The position numbers and the translations under genes are program-made. DNA of 64,000 nt, taken from the NCBI RefSeq assembly GCF_030271165.1, contig NZ_JASSZH010000021.1:62001-126000 (forward strand), read 5' to 3'. Under the pieces are notes generated by a model. That model saw nothing but the letters and a program-made list of their open reading frames with translations. It searched no databases and had not been told where the DNA came from. Below are positions 54,033 to 63,935 of this stretch, in pieces (the first letter of the stretch is position 1; each line of letters opens with the position of its first letter). Origin of the DNA: Psychromicrobium xiongbiense (GTDB lineage Bacteria > Actinomycetota > Actinomycetes > Actinomycetales > Micrococcaceae).

Positions 54033-54476
54033 TCACCAGATCCTCAGAAGCCACCGCGCCAGGATTCCCAGTGCCGCGGCCCAGATCAGCGAGGCCAGAG
54101 TCCCAATGATGAACCGCTCACTCGCGGCCGGAGATTCCTTGAGTTCCGGGTAACGGCCCAGCCCCTTGATCGCTACTACATAGGCGATGGCGACCGGCTG
54201 GTCAAAGACAATGCACAGGACGACGGCGATCCGCTCCAGCACACCGATAATGGTCCCCCCGCGCAGTACCGTGGCGGCATCGGCCGGTAGCTGTGGATCT
54301 GCATCTGGCTTCTGCGCGTCTTTCCCCGCAAGTTCTTGCTCTGCTGCCGTTTCCGATTCTGGCATCGGAGCAGGCCTCTGATCACCCCGCTTGGCCAGGC
54401 GCAGGACGCCGATGGTGACCGGCCAGCCCAGCAACGCTGCCAGCAGCACGGCTGCGGCGATGAGAAGGAATGCCAT
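54033..54476 (-). CDS. Hypothetical membrane protein
   Basis: A 147-residue protein with an N-terminal membrane helix, an acidic/glutamine-rich middle (residues about 30-65) and two to three further helices. ATG at 54476 is used (another is at 54494). It directly follows the SatD-like gene and may be its membrane partner. No family recognised. Confidence 0.6.
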   Translation of the reverse strand: MAFLLIAAAVLLAALLGWPVTIGVLRLAKRGDQRPAPMPESETAAEQELAGKDAQKPDADPQLPADAATVLRGGTIIGVLERIAVVLCIVFDQPVAIAYVVAIKGLGRYPELKESPAASERFIIGTLASLIWAAALGILARWLLRIW

Positions 54477-54524
54477 GTGGCTATCTTGCCGCATGGTTCC
54501 GACAATTCACCGGGTCCAGCGGCC

Positions 54525-55139
54525 TCAACTCCAGCGGTTAATGGTCTCCTGGGCCTGAGTCAGCAGAAGGGTTGCGGCTTCACGTCCAGCAAGCTCCTCG
54601 CTCCACCCGGTACGTTGCACGGCTCCGCTGACCGCCTGGGCCGTCATCGAAAGTTCCTGTGCCACCCTGTGTTGCTCGCCCCGTTTGCCGGGAACCAGGC
54701 GGTCAACGACGTTCCATTCGGCGCTTGTGCGATCACTCACCAGCCGTCCAACCAGGCGCAGCACGGCCTCAGCCGCCTCCGTCTGCTGGGTGGGTATTGA
54801 TCCGCGGACGGCCAGCGGAATCCGATTTCCGGTCTTTTTGGCCTGTTCCACGGCCTCTCGGGCAGCAATGAATGCCGGCCCACGGGCTTCCCGCAGGGAG
54901 GCGGGCAACGGCTCCTCGACGGCCCCAATTCCCAGACCCACGTACCAGCTGTGGCGGCGCAGAATCAGCATGATCGCCTCCACCGTGGCCCCGGCATCGT
55001 CCAGCAGGCCCTGAATCTCATCCCCCACGCTGCGCTGGAACGCCAGCACCGTGGGAATGGCTTGGAGCGCCTGAAGAAGCTCCGGCACCAGATCTGGGGT
55101 GCTGCGGCTGCTCTTCTGGTCCACAGTCAGTACGAACAT
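54525..55139 (-). CDS. SatD-like protein with C-terminal HTH
   Basis: A 204-residue protein resembling the SatD family, with a GIGAVEEPLP-type motif and a helix-turn-helix-like stretch near the C-terminus (VAQELSMTAQAVSGAVQRTGW, about 163-183). SatD proteins of streptococci were linked to acid tolerance; their activity is not known. AT-rich DNA with palindromes lies directly in front of the start, where this protein or another regulator could bind. Moderate confidence in the family. Confidence 0.6.
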   Translation of the reverse strand: MFVLTVDQKSSRSTPDLVPELLQALQAIPTVLAFQRSVGDEIQGLLDDAGATVEAIMLILRRHSWYVGLGIGAVEEPLPASLREARGPAFIAAREAVEQAKKTGNRIPLAVRGSIPTQQTEAAEAVLRLVGRLVSDRTSAEWNVVDRLVPGKRGEQHRVAQELSMTAQAVSGAVQRTGWSEELAGREAATLLLTQAQETINRWS

Positions 55140-55167
55140 GGATCAACCATAGAACGCACACGACTTC

Positions 55168-55189
55168 ATTTCAACTGAAATCAATTGAT
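55168..55189. promoter_or_regulatory. Overlapping AT-rich palindromes before the satD-like gene
   Basis: ATTTCAACTGAAAT (55168-55181) and ATCAATTGAT (55180-55189) are back-to-back palindromes, followed by further TTGA/TCAA repeats to 55207. This 68-base spacer is far more AT-rich than the genome around it and has the look of a multi-site operator/promoter. Confidence 0.45.
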
Positions 55190-55207
55190 GATTCAATATC
55201 AATTAAT

Positions 55208-55690
55208 TTAGATTGAAGAGGCGAACTCTAGCCCAGGAGGTTGATGGGCCGTCAATGCGGTGGCAGAGGAAGACGGGGATGCTGGTGAACCTCCAGGTGT
55301 CTGAGTTCCCAGACTGAGCCACCATTTGAGCTGGCCCTTCACGGTGGTCCAGTGCATTCCAAATTCCGCATGCTGGCCGGATGACTTCCCATTCACCACC
55401 GTGACATGCAGTAGGTCTGGCCCCGGCCGGTCCTTGAATTCGAACCGATAGTCCTTGAACCCGGACATCGCGGCAATCAGCTGCTGGGCGGCCGCTTCCG
55501 CACCATGTAGATCTGCCGGGACAAAACTCACCAAACGGGCCACGTCCCCGGCCACCGCTGCCTCCGCCACTTGATGAGCTAAGGAGTCTCTTTGGCCAAT
55601 ATCTGGGTCCGCCGGGTTCGGCGCACAAGCGGCCAGGCCGACGCCGAAAACCACCGCCGCCATGAGGATCAGGAATCTACGAGTCCACAC
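55208..55690 (-). CDS. Putative lipoprotein
   Basis: A 160-residue protein with a lipoprotein signal (basic start, hydrophobic core, lipobox GLAAC, C at about 21). GTG at 55690 is preceded five bases away by GGAGGT, which decides the start over the longer frame. The mature part is a small beta-rich domain of unknown family. It follows the split amidase gene and may be secreted with it. Confidence 0.75.
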   Translation of the reverse strand: MWTRRFLILMAAVVFGVGLAACAPNPADPDIGQRDSLAHQVAEAAVAGDVARLVSFVPADLHGAEAAAQQLIAAMSGFKDYRFEFKDRPGPDLLHVTVVNGKSSGQHAEFGMHWTTVKGQLKWWLSLGTQTPGGSPASPSSSATALTAHQPPGLEFASSI

Positions 55691-55712
55691 AAGACACCTC
55701 CTTCGGCTTCCG

Positions 55713-56894
55713 TCAGGTACGAAGCCCATACCAGGTCGCAGTCGGATTCGTGCTGTACAGATCCCATATTGACCGATTTAGGGTATTGGTCGTGTGATAA
55801 CTGACACGAATATCTCGAGTACCAGTCCCAAACGGCGAATAAGTGACAATCATGGAGTGATCCACGTCGGGGCTAGTGTCGTCAGGGGTTCCCCAAGAAA
55901 CCTGCAAAACATCCCCGGGTCCCAGATCATTCAAATATGTCAAATAGCTGACGCGCCCCCAGTGAACCGCAAAATTGTGGAACGTCTGAGATCCAACCCA
56001 TGAGTAGGTCTGATTTCCCCAGTTATACCACCACGCTTCGTTCGACTGATAAAAGCCACCAACAGCACTCCACCCACCGGCAGCCATGGACTGAGAAACA
56101 AAGTTTTGACAGTCATTTCCAAAACTCCGGTAGTTCGTATTGTAATTACTTCAGTAGGTAGTTGCATAGGAAACCATCGCCCCGTAGTCATACCCAGCAA
56201 CATAAGTTGTCGGACCGTTCGACTGAGTCAAGGTCTTTACATTCGGAACGTACCCGACGGGCACTCCAGCCTGGGCAGACACTGGATTGGCACCCGGAAC
56301 ATTCGCCAGTGCACCCTGAAATTTCGAGCCTTGGCCCTTGCTGCTACGGGGAGAAGCAGTGGATGGAGGAAGTGCGCCAGCATCCTGAGGTTCAACTGAG
56401 TCGACGACCCACCCAGTGGCCCCTCTTACCAACTTCACAATCTGAGGGTACTCATACACGTAGGGTGGACCCGCGACCCCTGTGGCATCGGGCGCGTAGC
56501 TGAGTTCCGTCAGTTCAACAAGCCTGACCGAGGCTAGATTCCCATTCATCTGAATCGTGTGCGATTTGATCGCGGTTTTCACAGCCGTATAGGACTGACC
56601 GAAGTTAGCCAATCGCACTTTGAATGCGCCTAACTCTGCGTAATCTGATCGGACTTCAGCCTCATGCTTAGCCGTCACCATCTGTGCGACGCTCATTGCG
56701 GCAACGGCCGGACGTTCAACTACTTGTTGATTTCTGTCATCCAAAACCGCAGCGACGACACTAATGATGCTTGCACTGTCGGCGGAAATCATTGGTTTAG
56801 CAAGTGCATTTGCTGCGCTGGGCACCAGAAAACTCAGCGCCAATGCTCCGGACAAACTGAGGCCGGCGGCCCTGTACCTTCGTGTTGGAATCAT
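55713..56894 (-). pseudogene. Secreted amidase_6-domain protein interrupted by an in-frame TGA
   Basis: One continuous 394-codon frame is cut only by a TGA at codon 248 (56151-56153). The codons after it continue the domain (SNYNTNYRSFGNDCQNF), and the amidase_6 family normally has a Trp there, so TGG to TGA is the simplest change. The first part has a signal peptide (hydrophobic 10-30) and an N-terminal region; the second part has the catalytic cysteine (codon 262 in NDCQNFVSQ) and histidine (codon 346 in VDHSMIV). The truncated first ORF lacks the active site. Promoter region upstream is AT-rich. Confidence 0.85.
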
Positions 56895-56999
56895 GATGCA
56901 TGCCCTTCATTGACTGCCGGCCATCCATCTCGACAAATTTCATGAACACGCCAGCTATGAAAAGTACCTATGATTCAAGGTAGACCCTGTGAGCAAGCC

Positions 57000-57029
57000 T
57001 TGGCAACAGTTGGAAGAAGAAAATATAGA
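57000..57029 (+). promoter_or_regulatory. Promoter-like sequence facing rightward
   Basis: TTGGCA (57000-57005) and TATAGA (57024-57029) are 18 bases apart. The surrounding genes run leftward, so a transcript from here would be antisense to rseP. Chance occurrence in AT-rich DNA is likely. Confidence 0.2.
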
Positions 57030-57043
57030 CCATTTAGAATCAG

Positions 57044-58420
57044 TTAGCCCAGGAGGTTGACGGGCTTGACGATGTCCGCGTAGATCAGCAAGGCACCCAT
57101 CACCAAGAGTAGCCCGGCCACCACATAGGTCACCGGAAGCAACTTAGCGATGTCGAAGGGGCCCGGGTCGCGCCGTTTGAACAGTCTGGCACACTGGCGG
57201 CGGGCACCCTCGTAGAGCGCACCGGCCACGTGACCGCCATCGAGCGGCAGAAGAGGAATCAGATTGAAGACCGCCAGGGCGAAATTAAGCCCGGCGAGCA
57301 GCTGCACCAGAGTGGCGAAGCGCGCACTCAGCGGAACACTCTCCATGGAGGCGACCTCGCCAGCCACCCGACCCACACCCACCACGGAAACCGGGCCATT
57401 GGGATCCCGCGGGGCGCTGGAGAAGGCTGCCTGCGCCACCGCAACCACCTTCTGCGGCAGATTCAGCACCACGCCGGCCACCGAGACAATGTTCTGCCCC
57501 GCCTGCGGCAACACTGCTGTGATCGGCTGTGGGACGATCGCCGAGGTGGGGCTGACCCCGATGAAACCGACCTCTTCGGTCACCATCTTCCCGGAACTGT
57601 CCACTTGCGGGGTTCCGGCTGCCGTGGGAATGGGCCGCGCCGAAAGGACGGGGGTGATCATCAGGTTCAGGGTGCTGCCATTGCGCTGCACAGTCACCGG
57701 CACAGACTTTCCGGCCGAGGCCCTGATCCAGGAGGTCAGTTCATCCCAGCCGGTGACCGTCCTGCCATCAAAACTGAGCACCGTGTCCCCCGGCTTCAGC
57801 CCGGCAGCGGCAGCAGGCGTCTTGGAGCAGTTGTTCAGATCGGTGGGTTCCGGCTGCCCGTACGGGACCTGGCAGGCGCTGACCAGCGACAGGGTTGTGG
57901 TGGTCTGGGGTGCTCCGAAAACCATCAGCACCACTCCGAGCAGCACCGTGCCGATCACCAGATTCATGAAGGGCCCACCCAGCATGATGATGATCTTCTT
58001 CCATACCGGCAGCTTGTAGAACACCCGGTTGCCGTCCTCAGGGCCGACTTCCTCATGAGCCAGATCCCGCGCTTCCGTGGCCAGCCGGGCAAAGCGCCCC
58101 TGCTTGCGGATCTGCGTGGAATTCTCTGCCAGCGTCTGGAACATCCCGGTGCTGGAGGGGCGGATGCTGCCGTCTTTCTGATTCGGCGGATACATCCCGA
58201 TCATCGCGACATAACCGCCCGCGGGAATCGCCTTGATGCCGTACTCCGTCTCACCTTTCTTCCGGGACCACAGAGTCGGGCCGAAGCCGATCATGTAGCG
58301 GGTGACGCGCACCTTGAAGATCTTGGCCGGCACCAGATGGCCGACCTCATGGAGCGCAATCGAGACGCCCACGCCGATGACGACGAAGAGCACTCCCAGG
58401 ATGAAGAGCAATACAGTCAC
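57044..58420 (-). CDS. rseP: Site-2 protease family intramembrane metalloprotease
   Basis: A 458-residue zinc protease (Rip1/RseP type) that cleaves anti-sigma factors or remnant signal peptides in the membrane. H24EVGH28 forms the active site in the first helix and the C-terminal partner LDGGH is near 393. A PDZ domain at about 190-290 is present. In Mycobacterium tuberculosis the same dxr-rip1-gcpE order is found. Confidence 0.95.
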   Translation of the reverse strand: MTVLLFILGVLFVVIGVGVSIALHEVGHLVPAKIFKVRVTRYMIGFGPTLWSRKKGETEYGIKAIPAGGYVAMIGMYPPNQKDGSIRPSSTGMFQTLAENSTQIRKQGRFARLATEARDLAHEEVGPEDGNRVFYKLPVWKKIIIMLGGPFMNLVIGTVLLGVVLMVFGAPQTTTTLSLVSACQVPYGQPEPTDLNNCSKTPAAAAGLKPGDTVLSFDGRTVTGWDELTSWIRASAGKSVPVTVQRNGSTLNLMITPVLSARPIPTAAGTPQVDSSGKMVTEEVGFIGVSPTSAIVPQPITAVLPQAGQNIVSVAGVVLNLPQKVVAVAQAAFSSAPRDPNGPVSVVGVGRVAGEVASMESVPLSARFATLVQLLAGLNFALAVFNLIPLLPLDGGHVAGALYEGARRQCARLFKRRDPGPFDIAKLLPVTYVVAGLLLVMGALLIYADIVKPVNLLG

Positions 58421-58447
58421 AACACAACTTTCCAGATCAAGACATCA

Positions 58448-59680
58448 TCAGTCCCGCAAGCGGGCCTTTTTCTGCAAACGTTCCTGAGCGCGCGAACGTG
58501 CCCACTTTTCAGCATCCAACACCGCATCGAGACTCAGCTCGGAACCGGCCATGTGCTCGCTGAGCACCTCTTCCACCGTGTCCACAATGTCCAGGAAGCC
58601 GATCCGGCCCTCATGGAAGGCCATCACCGCCTCCTCATTGGCGGCATTGAACACCGCCGGATGCGTCCCGCCCTGCTTCGCGGCATCGCGCGCCAGATCC
58701 ACCGCAGGGAAAGCCCTCACGTTCAGTGGCTCAAAGGTCCACTCGGTGGCCCGACTCCAGTCACAGGGCTGCGCGGCATGCTCCACGCGATCCGGCCAGG
58801 CCAGTCCCAGGGCGATCGGCAGCCGCATATCCGGCGGGGAAGCCTGGGCGATCGTCGAACCGTCAGTGAACTGCACCATCGAGTGCACCACCGACTGTGG
58901 ATGGACGACCACCTCGATGCGATCCAGCGGAATATCGAAGAGCAGATGCGCCTCGATCAGCTCCAGGCCCTTGTTGACCAGGGTTGCCGAGTTGGTGGTG
59001 ACCATCAGCCCCATATCCCAGGTGGGATGCGCCAGCGCTTCCTGCGGGGTCTTCGTGACCAGTTCCTGGCGGCTGAGCCCACGAAACGGACCGCCCGATG
59101 CCGTGAGGATCAGCTTGTCCACCTCATCGAAGCGACCGGACCGCAGGCACTGGGCAATCGCGGAATGTTCGGAGTCGACCGGGACCAGCTGGCCCTCCCG
59201 CGCTGCATTCTTGACCAGCGCACCGCCCACAATGAGCGATTCCTTATTGGCCAGGGCCAGGGTGCTGCCCGCCTGCAGCGCGGCCAGGGTCGGTGCCAGG
59301 CCGATCGATCCGGTGATGCCATTGAGCACCACGTCGACCGGCCAGGCGGCCACCTGGGTCGCCGCGTCCGGGCCTACCAGAATGCGCGGCCGGTACCCGG
59401 GCTCCAGTGCGCCGATCCTGCTCAGCAGGTCCCCGGCGTCGCCATGCGCGATGGCGACGACCTCCGCCCGGGTCCGGACGGCCTGCCGGGCCAGCAACTC
59501 CGGATGCGCTCCCCCTGCGCTGAGCGCCACCACGGTGAAGCGCGGCGTGCCATCGTCCAGCAGGGCACGCGCGACGACGTCGAGCGCCTGGGTGCCGATC
59601 GATCCGGTGGAGCCGAGAATGGCGACACGGCGTGGACCGGACTCGGGGCGAAGAGCCTCGGTGGTTTCTGACGGGAGCAT
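58448..59680 (-). CDS. dxr: 1-deoxy-D-xylulose-5-phosphate reductoisomerase
   Basis: A 410-residue enzyme that converts DXP to MEP, the committed step of non-mevalonate isoprenoid synthesis. NADPH-binding [11 protein letters not shown] is near 20-30; the active-site [10 protein letters not shown] and metal-binding acid residues follow. ATG at 59680 is preferred, 59698 is a possible start; the frame to 59995 is a shadow of the lyase gene. Confidence 0.95.
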   Translation of the reverse strand: MLPSETTEALRPESGPRRVAILGSTGSIGTQALDVVARALLDDGTPRFTVVALSAGGAHPELLARQAVRTRAEVVAIAHGDAGDLLSRIGALEPGYRPRILVGPDAATQVAAWPVDVVLNGITGSIGLAPTLAALQAGSTLALANKESLIVGGALVKNAAREGQLVPVDSEHSAIAQCLRSGRFDEVDKLILTASGGPFRGLSRQELVTKTPQEALAHPTWDMGLMVTTNSATLVNKGLELIEAHLLFDIPLDRIEVVVHPQSVVHSMVQFTDGSTIAQASPPDMRLPIALGLAWPDRVEHAAQPCDWSRATEWTFEPLNVRAFPAVDLARDAAKQGGTHPAVFNAANEEAVMAFHEGRIGFLDIVDTVEEVLSEHMAGSELSLDAVLDAEKWARSRAQERLQKKARLRD

Positions 59681-59729
59681 GTTTCCAGTATCCCGCATGG
59701 GGCCGACAGCATCCTGATCCGCGGCCGGT

Positions 59730-60587
59730 TCAGCTCTGGGCAGCCGCCGCCCGGCGCAGAATCTGCTCGGCCTGGCGCAGAATGGGCGCGTCCACCATCC
59801 GCCCGTTGAGCTGAAAGACGCCGGTGGCCGAGGCCGCATCTGCCGCCAGCACCTCACGGGCCGCCGCGATCTGTTCCTCGCTGGGGGCGTAGCTGCTGCG
59901 AATGACCGCCACCTGGGCGGGATGGATGCACGCCTTGGCCGTAAAGCCAGAGGCCGCGGCATCGTCCGCTTCAGCCGCCAGACCGGGGAGATCACTCAGG
60001 TCAAGGTACACCGCGTCGATGGCGGCCTTGCCAAAAGCGCCCGCTGCCAGCAGCACCTGCGAGCGCGCCTGTTGTGCCACCGCGCGGTACTGCCCCTCCG
60101 CAGTACGCGAGGAACTGCCACCCAGTGACGCCACCAGATCTTCGGCTCCCCACATGAGCGCCACCACCTCGGGGAGCCTGGCCAGCATCTGAGCCTGCGT
60201 CACCCCCAACGCCGTCTCCAACAGTGCGATGACGGAAAAGTCCTTGAGCCCTGGGTGCAATCTGCTGGCGATGACCGTACCCGCGTCCAGCTCCGCCTTA
60301 GCGAGCATCACGGTCCGATAGGCGCTGCGCCGGATTGCCTTCAGATCCAGCTCAAACTCCGGGCTGCCCATCGGGTTGATCCGCACCACGGTGCGCTCCG
60401 GGTCCAGTGGGTGAGCCAGCAACGCCTCCCGCGCGGCTGCCTTCGCTCCCGGTGCCACCGCATCCTCCAGGTCCAGAATGACGGCATCGGCGCGCTCGGC
60501 CGCCTTGGTGTAACGCTCGGGTTGGTCTGCCGGGCAGAACAACAGGGCCGGCCCCAGGGTAAAGGGCCGAGGTTCGATGACGCTCAT
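59730..60587 (-). CDS. CitE-like CoA ester lyase (HpcH/HpaI family)
   Basis: A 285-residue TIM-barrel lyase with the family motifs [11 protein letters not shown] and ALLETALGV. The ATG at 60587 overlaps the MaoC stop (TGATG). In M. tuberculosis the homologous Rv2498c, next to MaoC, FadE19 and AccA1/AccD1, was shown to cleave (R)-HMG-CoA and citramalyl-CoA in leucine and itaconate breakdown. The same gene company here makes that the likely role. Confidence 0.85.
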   Translation of the reverse strand: MSVIEPRPFTLGPALLFCPADQPERYTKAAERADAVILDLEDAVAPGAKAAAREALLAHPLDPERTVVRINPMGSPEFELDLKAIRRSAYRTVMLAKAELDAGTVIASRLHPGLKDFSVIALLETALGVTQAQMLARLPEVVALMWGAEDLVASLGGSSSRTAEGQYRAVAQQARSQVLLAAGAFGKAAIDAVYLDLSDLPGLAAEADDAAASGFTAKACIHPAQVAVIRSSYAPSEEQIAAAREVLAADAASATGVFQLNGRMVDAPILRQAEQILRRAAAAQS

Positions 60588-61138
60588 CAGGTGTCCTTCC
60601 GAACGGCGTCGTGAGGATCGGCCGGGTGCTGCGCTGACTGGAGCCACACCAGGACGGTCCGGCTGGCCTGCGCCACGACGGTCCGCTGCTGATTCCGCCC
60701 GGTCAGCGTCATCGCCACCACCCCTTGGCCGGGGCGCGATCCTGAGAGGCGTTTACCGCTCACCACCGTTTCGGTGTACAGGGTATCGCCCAGGAACATC
60801 GGGTGCGGAAAGGACACCCTGTCCAGACCCAGTTGAGCCACCAGCGTGCCCTGAGTCAGCTGGGAGACGGACTGGCCCACCATCGTGGAGAGGGTCAGCA
60901 TCGAATTGACCAGCCGTTGGCCGAAGGGCTGGCTTGCGCTCCAGGCCGCATCCAGGTGCAGCGCCTGGGTGTTCATGGTGAGCGTGGTGAACAGCACGTT
61001 GTCCGCCTCGGTCAGGGTCCGACCTGGGCGGTGCGCATAGACGACGCCCAGCTCCATCTCCTCATAGAACAGGCCACGCTGCTCGATCACCCGAGGTGGC
61101 TGGCCGTCCTCGCTCCGGTAGTCGTCGCTAGCTCTCAT
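60587..61138 (-). CDS. MaoC-family hydratase
   Basis: A 183-residue hot-dog fold hydratase. The helix motif [10 protein letters not shown] near 54-63 takes the place of the standard D-x4-H element. By context it hydrates methylglutaconyl-CoA or itaconyl-CoA. It is coupled to both neighbours (ATGA with the CoA-transferase, TGATG with the lyase). Confidence 0.85.
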   Translation of the reverse strand: MRASDDYRSEDGQPPRVIEQRGLFYEEMELGVVYAHRPGRTLTEADNVLFTTLTMNTQALHLDAAWSASQPFGQRLVNSMLTLSTMVGQSVSQLTQGTLVAQLGLDRVSFPHPMFLGDTLYTETVVSGKRLSGSRPGQGVVAMTLTGRNQQRTVVAQASRTVLVWLQSAQHPADPHDAVRKDT

Positions 61139-62712
61139 ACCGTGTCCAGATCATGCATCTCGACCTTCAGCGGGGCGCCGGTGGCTTCGATGATCTCCGG
61201 GATGCTGACCCCCGGCGCCACCTCGCGGAGCACCAGCCCATCCTTGGTGACCTCGATGACGGCCAGATCGGTGACAATCAGATCCACACACCCCTTGCCG
61301 GTCAGCGGCAGGGAACAGCGCTGAACGATCTTGGGCTGACCGTTTCGGTCACAATGCTCCATCATGACGATGAGTTTTTTCGCCCCGAACACCAGGTCCA
61401 TCGCCCCGCCCATGCCCTTGACCATCTTCCCGGGAATCATCCAGTTGGCCAGGTCGCCATTCTCCGCCACCTCCATCGCACCGAGCACGGCGACATCCAC
61501 ATGACCGCCGCGCACCATCCCAAACGAGGATGCCGAATCGAAGAACGCGGCCCCCGGATTGACCGTGACGGTCTCTTTCCCCGCATTGATCAGGTCCGGG
61601 TCCACAGCGTCTTCGCTCGGATAAGGCCCGGTTCCCAGAATCCCGTTCTCCGAATGCAGCACCACCTTCACCCCCTCCGGAATATAGTTCGGGATCAGCG
61701 TCGGCATACCGATGCCCAGATTGACGTACTGCCCGTTGCGCAACTCCTTCGCCACCCGGGCCGCGAGCTGATTCCGGTCCAGGCCGCGCGGTTCAGCCTG
61801 CGTTCCAGGAAGCGGCCGTGCTGGGAGCACGGTTGCGGCTTCGCTGGTCGGATTGATGAGGGTCGGATTGATGAGGGGGCCCCGGGAGCAGCTTCGGGCG
61901 TCCGCGAAGCGGGCGGGGGTCCCCTCATCCATCCGACTGACACCACCAGCCGTCGCAGATACCGTCCGCTTCTCGATGCGTTTCTCCGCCTCGGGCGAGC
62001 CCGACGGGACTTCGACGATGCGCTGGACGTAGATGCCGGGGACGTGGATCTGTTCCGGATCCAGCTCGCCGGGTTCAACCAGTTCCTCCACCTCGGCAAT
62101 CGTGATCTTCCCCGCCATGGCGCACAGCGGGTTGAAGTTCATGGCGGTGGCATGGAACATGAGGTTCCCGTGCCGGTCACCTTTGGCTGCGTGCACCAGC
62201 GCAAAATCGGGGGTCAGCGACTCCTCCAGAACATACTCCGCACCACCGAAGCTGCGCACTTCTTTCACTGCCGAGGCAATCTCAACGTTCCCGGCGGCAT
62301 CGTACTTCTGAGGCAGACCACCCTCAGCCACCTGGGTTCCCACTCCGGCCGGGGTGTAGAACGCAGGAATTCCCGCGCCGCCGGCGCGCAGCTTCTCGGC
62401 CAGAGTGCCCTGCGGTGTCAGCACGACCTCGAGTTCGCCGGCCAGATACTGCCGGGCGAATTCCTTGTTCTCCCCCACATAGGAGGAGACGGTCCGGCGG
62501 ATGCGCCCGTCGGCCAGCAGAATTCCCAGGCCCCAGTCATCCACCCCGCAGTTATTACTGACCGTCTCCAGTCCTGAGGTGCCCTGAGCGTGCAGGGCAG
62601 AGATCAAAGCCACCGGGATGCCACACAGGCCAAAGCCGCCGACGGCGAGCGAGGCGCCATCGTGAATATCGGCCACCGCCACTGCCGCGCTGGCCACTGT
62701 TTTGTCGATCAT
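61135..62712 (-). CDS. scoAB: Fused SCOT-type 3-oxoacid CoA-transferase (A and B subunits)
   Basis: A 525-residue fusion. The A-like part covers about 1-250 ([19 protein letters not shown]), the B-like part starts near 315 with [13 protein letters not shown] and ends with the CoA-linked active-site glutamate region SENGILG near 344. The two are joined by an unusual linker of about 60 residues, encoded partly by a palindromic repeat element. Transfers CoA from succinyl-CoA to acetoacetate, the end product of leucine breakdown. In most actinobacteria the subunits are separate genes. Confidence 0.88.
   Translation of the reverse strand: MIDKTVASAAVAVADIHDGASLAVGGFGLCGIPVALISALHAQGTSGLETVSNNCGVDDWGLGILLADGRIRRTVSSYVGENKEFARQYLAGELEVVLTPQGTLAEKLRAGGAGIPAFYTPAGVGTQVAEGGLPQKYDAAGNVEIASAVKEVRSFGGAEYVLEESLTPDFALVHAAKGDRHGNLMFHATAMNFNPLCAMAGKITIAEVEELVEPGELDPEQIHVPGIYVQRIVEVPSGSPEAEKRIEKRTVSATAGGVSRMDEGTPARFADARSCSRGPLINPTLINPTSEAATVLPARPLPGTQAEPRGLDRNQLAARVAKELRNGQYVNLGIGMPTLIPNYIPEGVKVVLHSENGILGTGPYPSEDAVDPDLINAGKETVTVNPGAAFFDSASSFGMVRGGHVDVAVLGAMEVAENGDLANWMIPGKMVKGMGGAMDLVFGAKKLIVMMEHCDRNGQPKIVQRCSLPLTGKGCVDLIVTDLAVIEVTKDGLVLREVAPGVSIPEIIEATGAPLKVEMHDLDTV
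61846..61875. repeat. 15-base tandem duplication
   Basis: GGTCGGATTGATGAG occurs twice head to tail (61846-61860 and 61861-61875). It encodes the repeated LINPT in the linker of the CoA-transferase and matches one arm of the adjacent palindrome. Confidence 0.9.
61862..61937. repeat. Palindromic repeat element, copy 2, inside a coding region
   Basis: Arms 61862-61883 and 61916-61937 pair at 20 of 22 bases. The core 61891-61919 is identical over 29 bases to the element after infB. The reading frame of the CoA-transferase passes through without a stop. Confidence 0.75.
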
Positions 62713-62744
62713 CGTTCCTCCTGTGGATTCCCGTGGACGCGCCT

Positions 62745-63935
62745 CTAAAGCCCCAGCTCCCGCGCAATCAGCATGAGCTGCACCTCGGTGGTTCCCTCAC
62801 CAATTTCCAGGATCTTGGAATCACGGTAATGCCGGGCGACCACAAATTCATTGATAAACCCGTAACCGCCAAAAACCTGGGTCGCATCGCGGGCGTTATC
62901 CATCGCGGCCTCCCCGGCGACCATCTTCGCCATCGCCGCCTGCACCTTGAAGGGCTTACCCGCCAGCATCCGGGCTGCGGCATCGTAGTAGGCCAGCCGC
63001 GCGGTGTGGGCCCGGGCCGACATTCTGGCGATTTTGAAGGCGATGGCCTGATTGCTGCCGATGGACTGGCCGAAGGCCTGCCGCTCCTTGGCATACGTCA
63101 CCGAGGCATCCACACAGCCCTGGGCGGCCCCGGTGGCCAGCGCTGCGATGGCGATCCTCCCCTCATCCAGGATGGAAAGGAAATTGGCGTATCCCCGCCC
63201 CCGGACGCCCAGCAGATTCTTCTCCGGCACCCGGACCTCGCGCAGGGTCAGCGGATGGGTATCAGAGGCGTTCCAGCCGACCTTCCCATAGGCCTTTTCG
63301 GCGGTGAATCCGGGGGTGTCGGTCGGAACCAACAGAGTGCTGAGCTCCTTGCTCATCCTGCCATCCGGCGCGGCGACTTCTCCGGTGACCGCAGTCACCG
63401 TGACCAGGCGGGTGATGTCCGTTCCGGAGTTGGTGATGAACTCCTTGCTGCCGTTGATCACCCATTCCCTGCCTGTGCGACTATCCCCCGTCTCCTCGAG
63501 GCGAGCCCGGGTTTTGGTGCCGCCGGCGTCGGTTCCGGCCTCCGATTCGGTCAGTCCGAATCCGGCCAGCGCCTGCGCGGAGGCCAGCATGGGGAGCCAT
63601 TGTTGCTTCTGCTCTTCGGTGCCGAAGCGGAAGATCGGCATGGCGCCGAGGGAGACGCCGGCTTCGAGGGTGATGGCCACTGACTGATCGACCCGGCCGA
63701 GCTGTTCGATGGCGAGCGCCAGGGCAAAATAGTCCCCACCCATGCCGCCGTATTCCTCCGGGAAGGGCAGGCCGAACAGCCCCAGCTCCCCCATCTGGGC
63801 GACGATCTCGTAGGGAAAACTGTGCTCCTCATCGTGACGGGCGGAGGCCGGGGCCACCACCTCATCGGCAAAGGCACGGACGGTGTCGCTGAGATCCTGG
63901 TATTCCTCAGTCAATCCATAGTCTGGCGTACTCAT
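62745..63935 (-). CDS. Acyl-CoA dehydrogenase (FadE19-like)
   Basis: A 396-residue flavoenzyme. FAD-binding [15 protein letters not shown] is near 125-139 and the C-terminal base is in [11 protein letters not shown], i.e. a glutamate at the position used by short- and medium-chain dehydrogenases and not the isovaleryl type. By context it oxidises isovaleryl-CoA or another branched acyl-CoA. The start overlaps the upstream biotin subunit stop (ATGA). Confidence 0.9.
   Translation of the reverse strand: MSTPDYGLTEEYQDLSDTVRAFADEVVAPASARHDEEHSFPYEIVAQMGELGLFGLPFPEEYGGMGGDYFALALAIEQLGRVDQSVAITLEAGVSLGAMPIFRFGTEEQKQQWLPMLASAQALAGFGLTESEAGTDAGGTKTRARLEETGDSRTGREWVINGSKEFITNSGTDITRLVTVTAVTGEVAAPDGRMSKELSTLLVPTDTPGFTAEKAYGKVGWNASDTHPLTLREVRVPEKNLLGVRGRGYANFLSILDEGRIAIAALATGAAQGCVDASVTYAKERQAFGQSIGSNQAIAFKIARMSARAHTARLAYYDAAARMLAGKPFKVQAAMAKMVAGEAAMDNARDATQVFGGYGFINEFVVARHYRDSKILEIGEGTTEVQLMLIARELGL

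Noticed and set aside
57230..59671. 813-codon open frame opposite rseP and dxr
   Set aside because: It spans two well-supported genes on the other strand, including their spacer, and resembles no protein family.
61862..61937. Frameshift or assembly error in the CoA-transferase
   Set aside because: The frame is kept across the palindrome, both subunit domains are intact, and the same core occurs elsewhere, so an inserted element explains it better.
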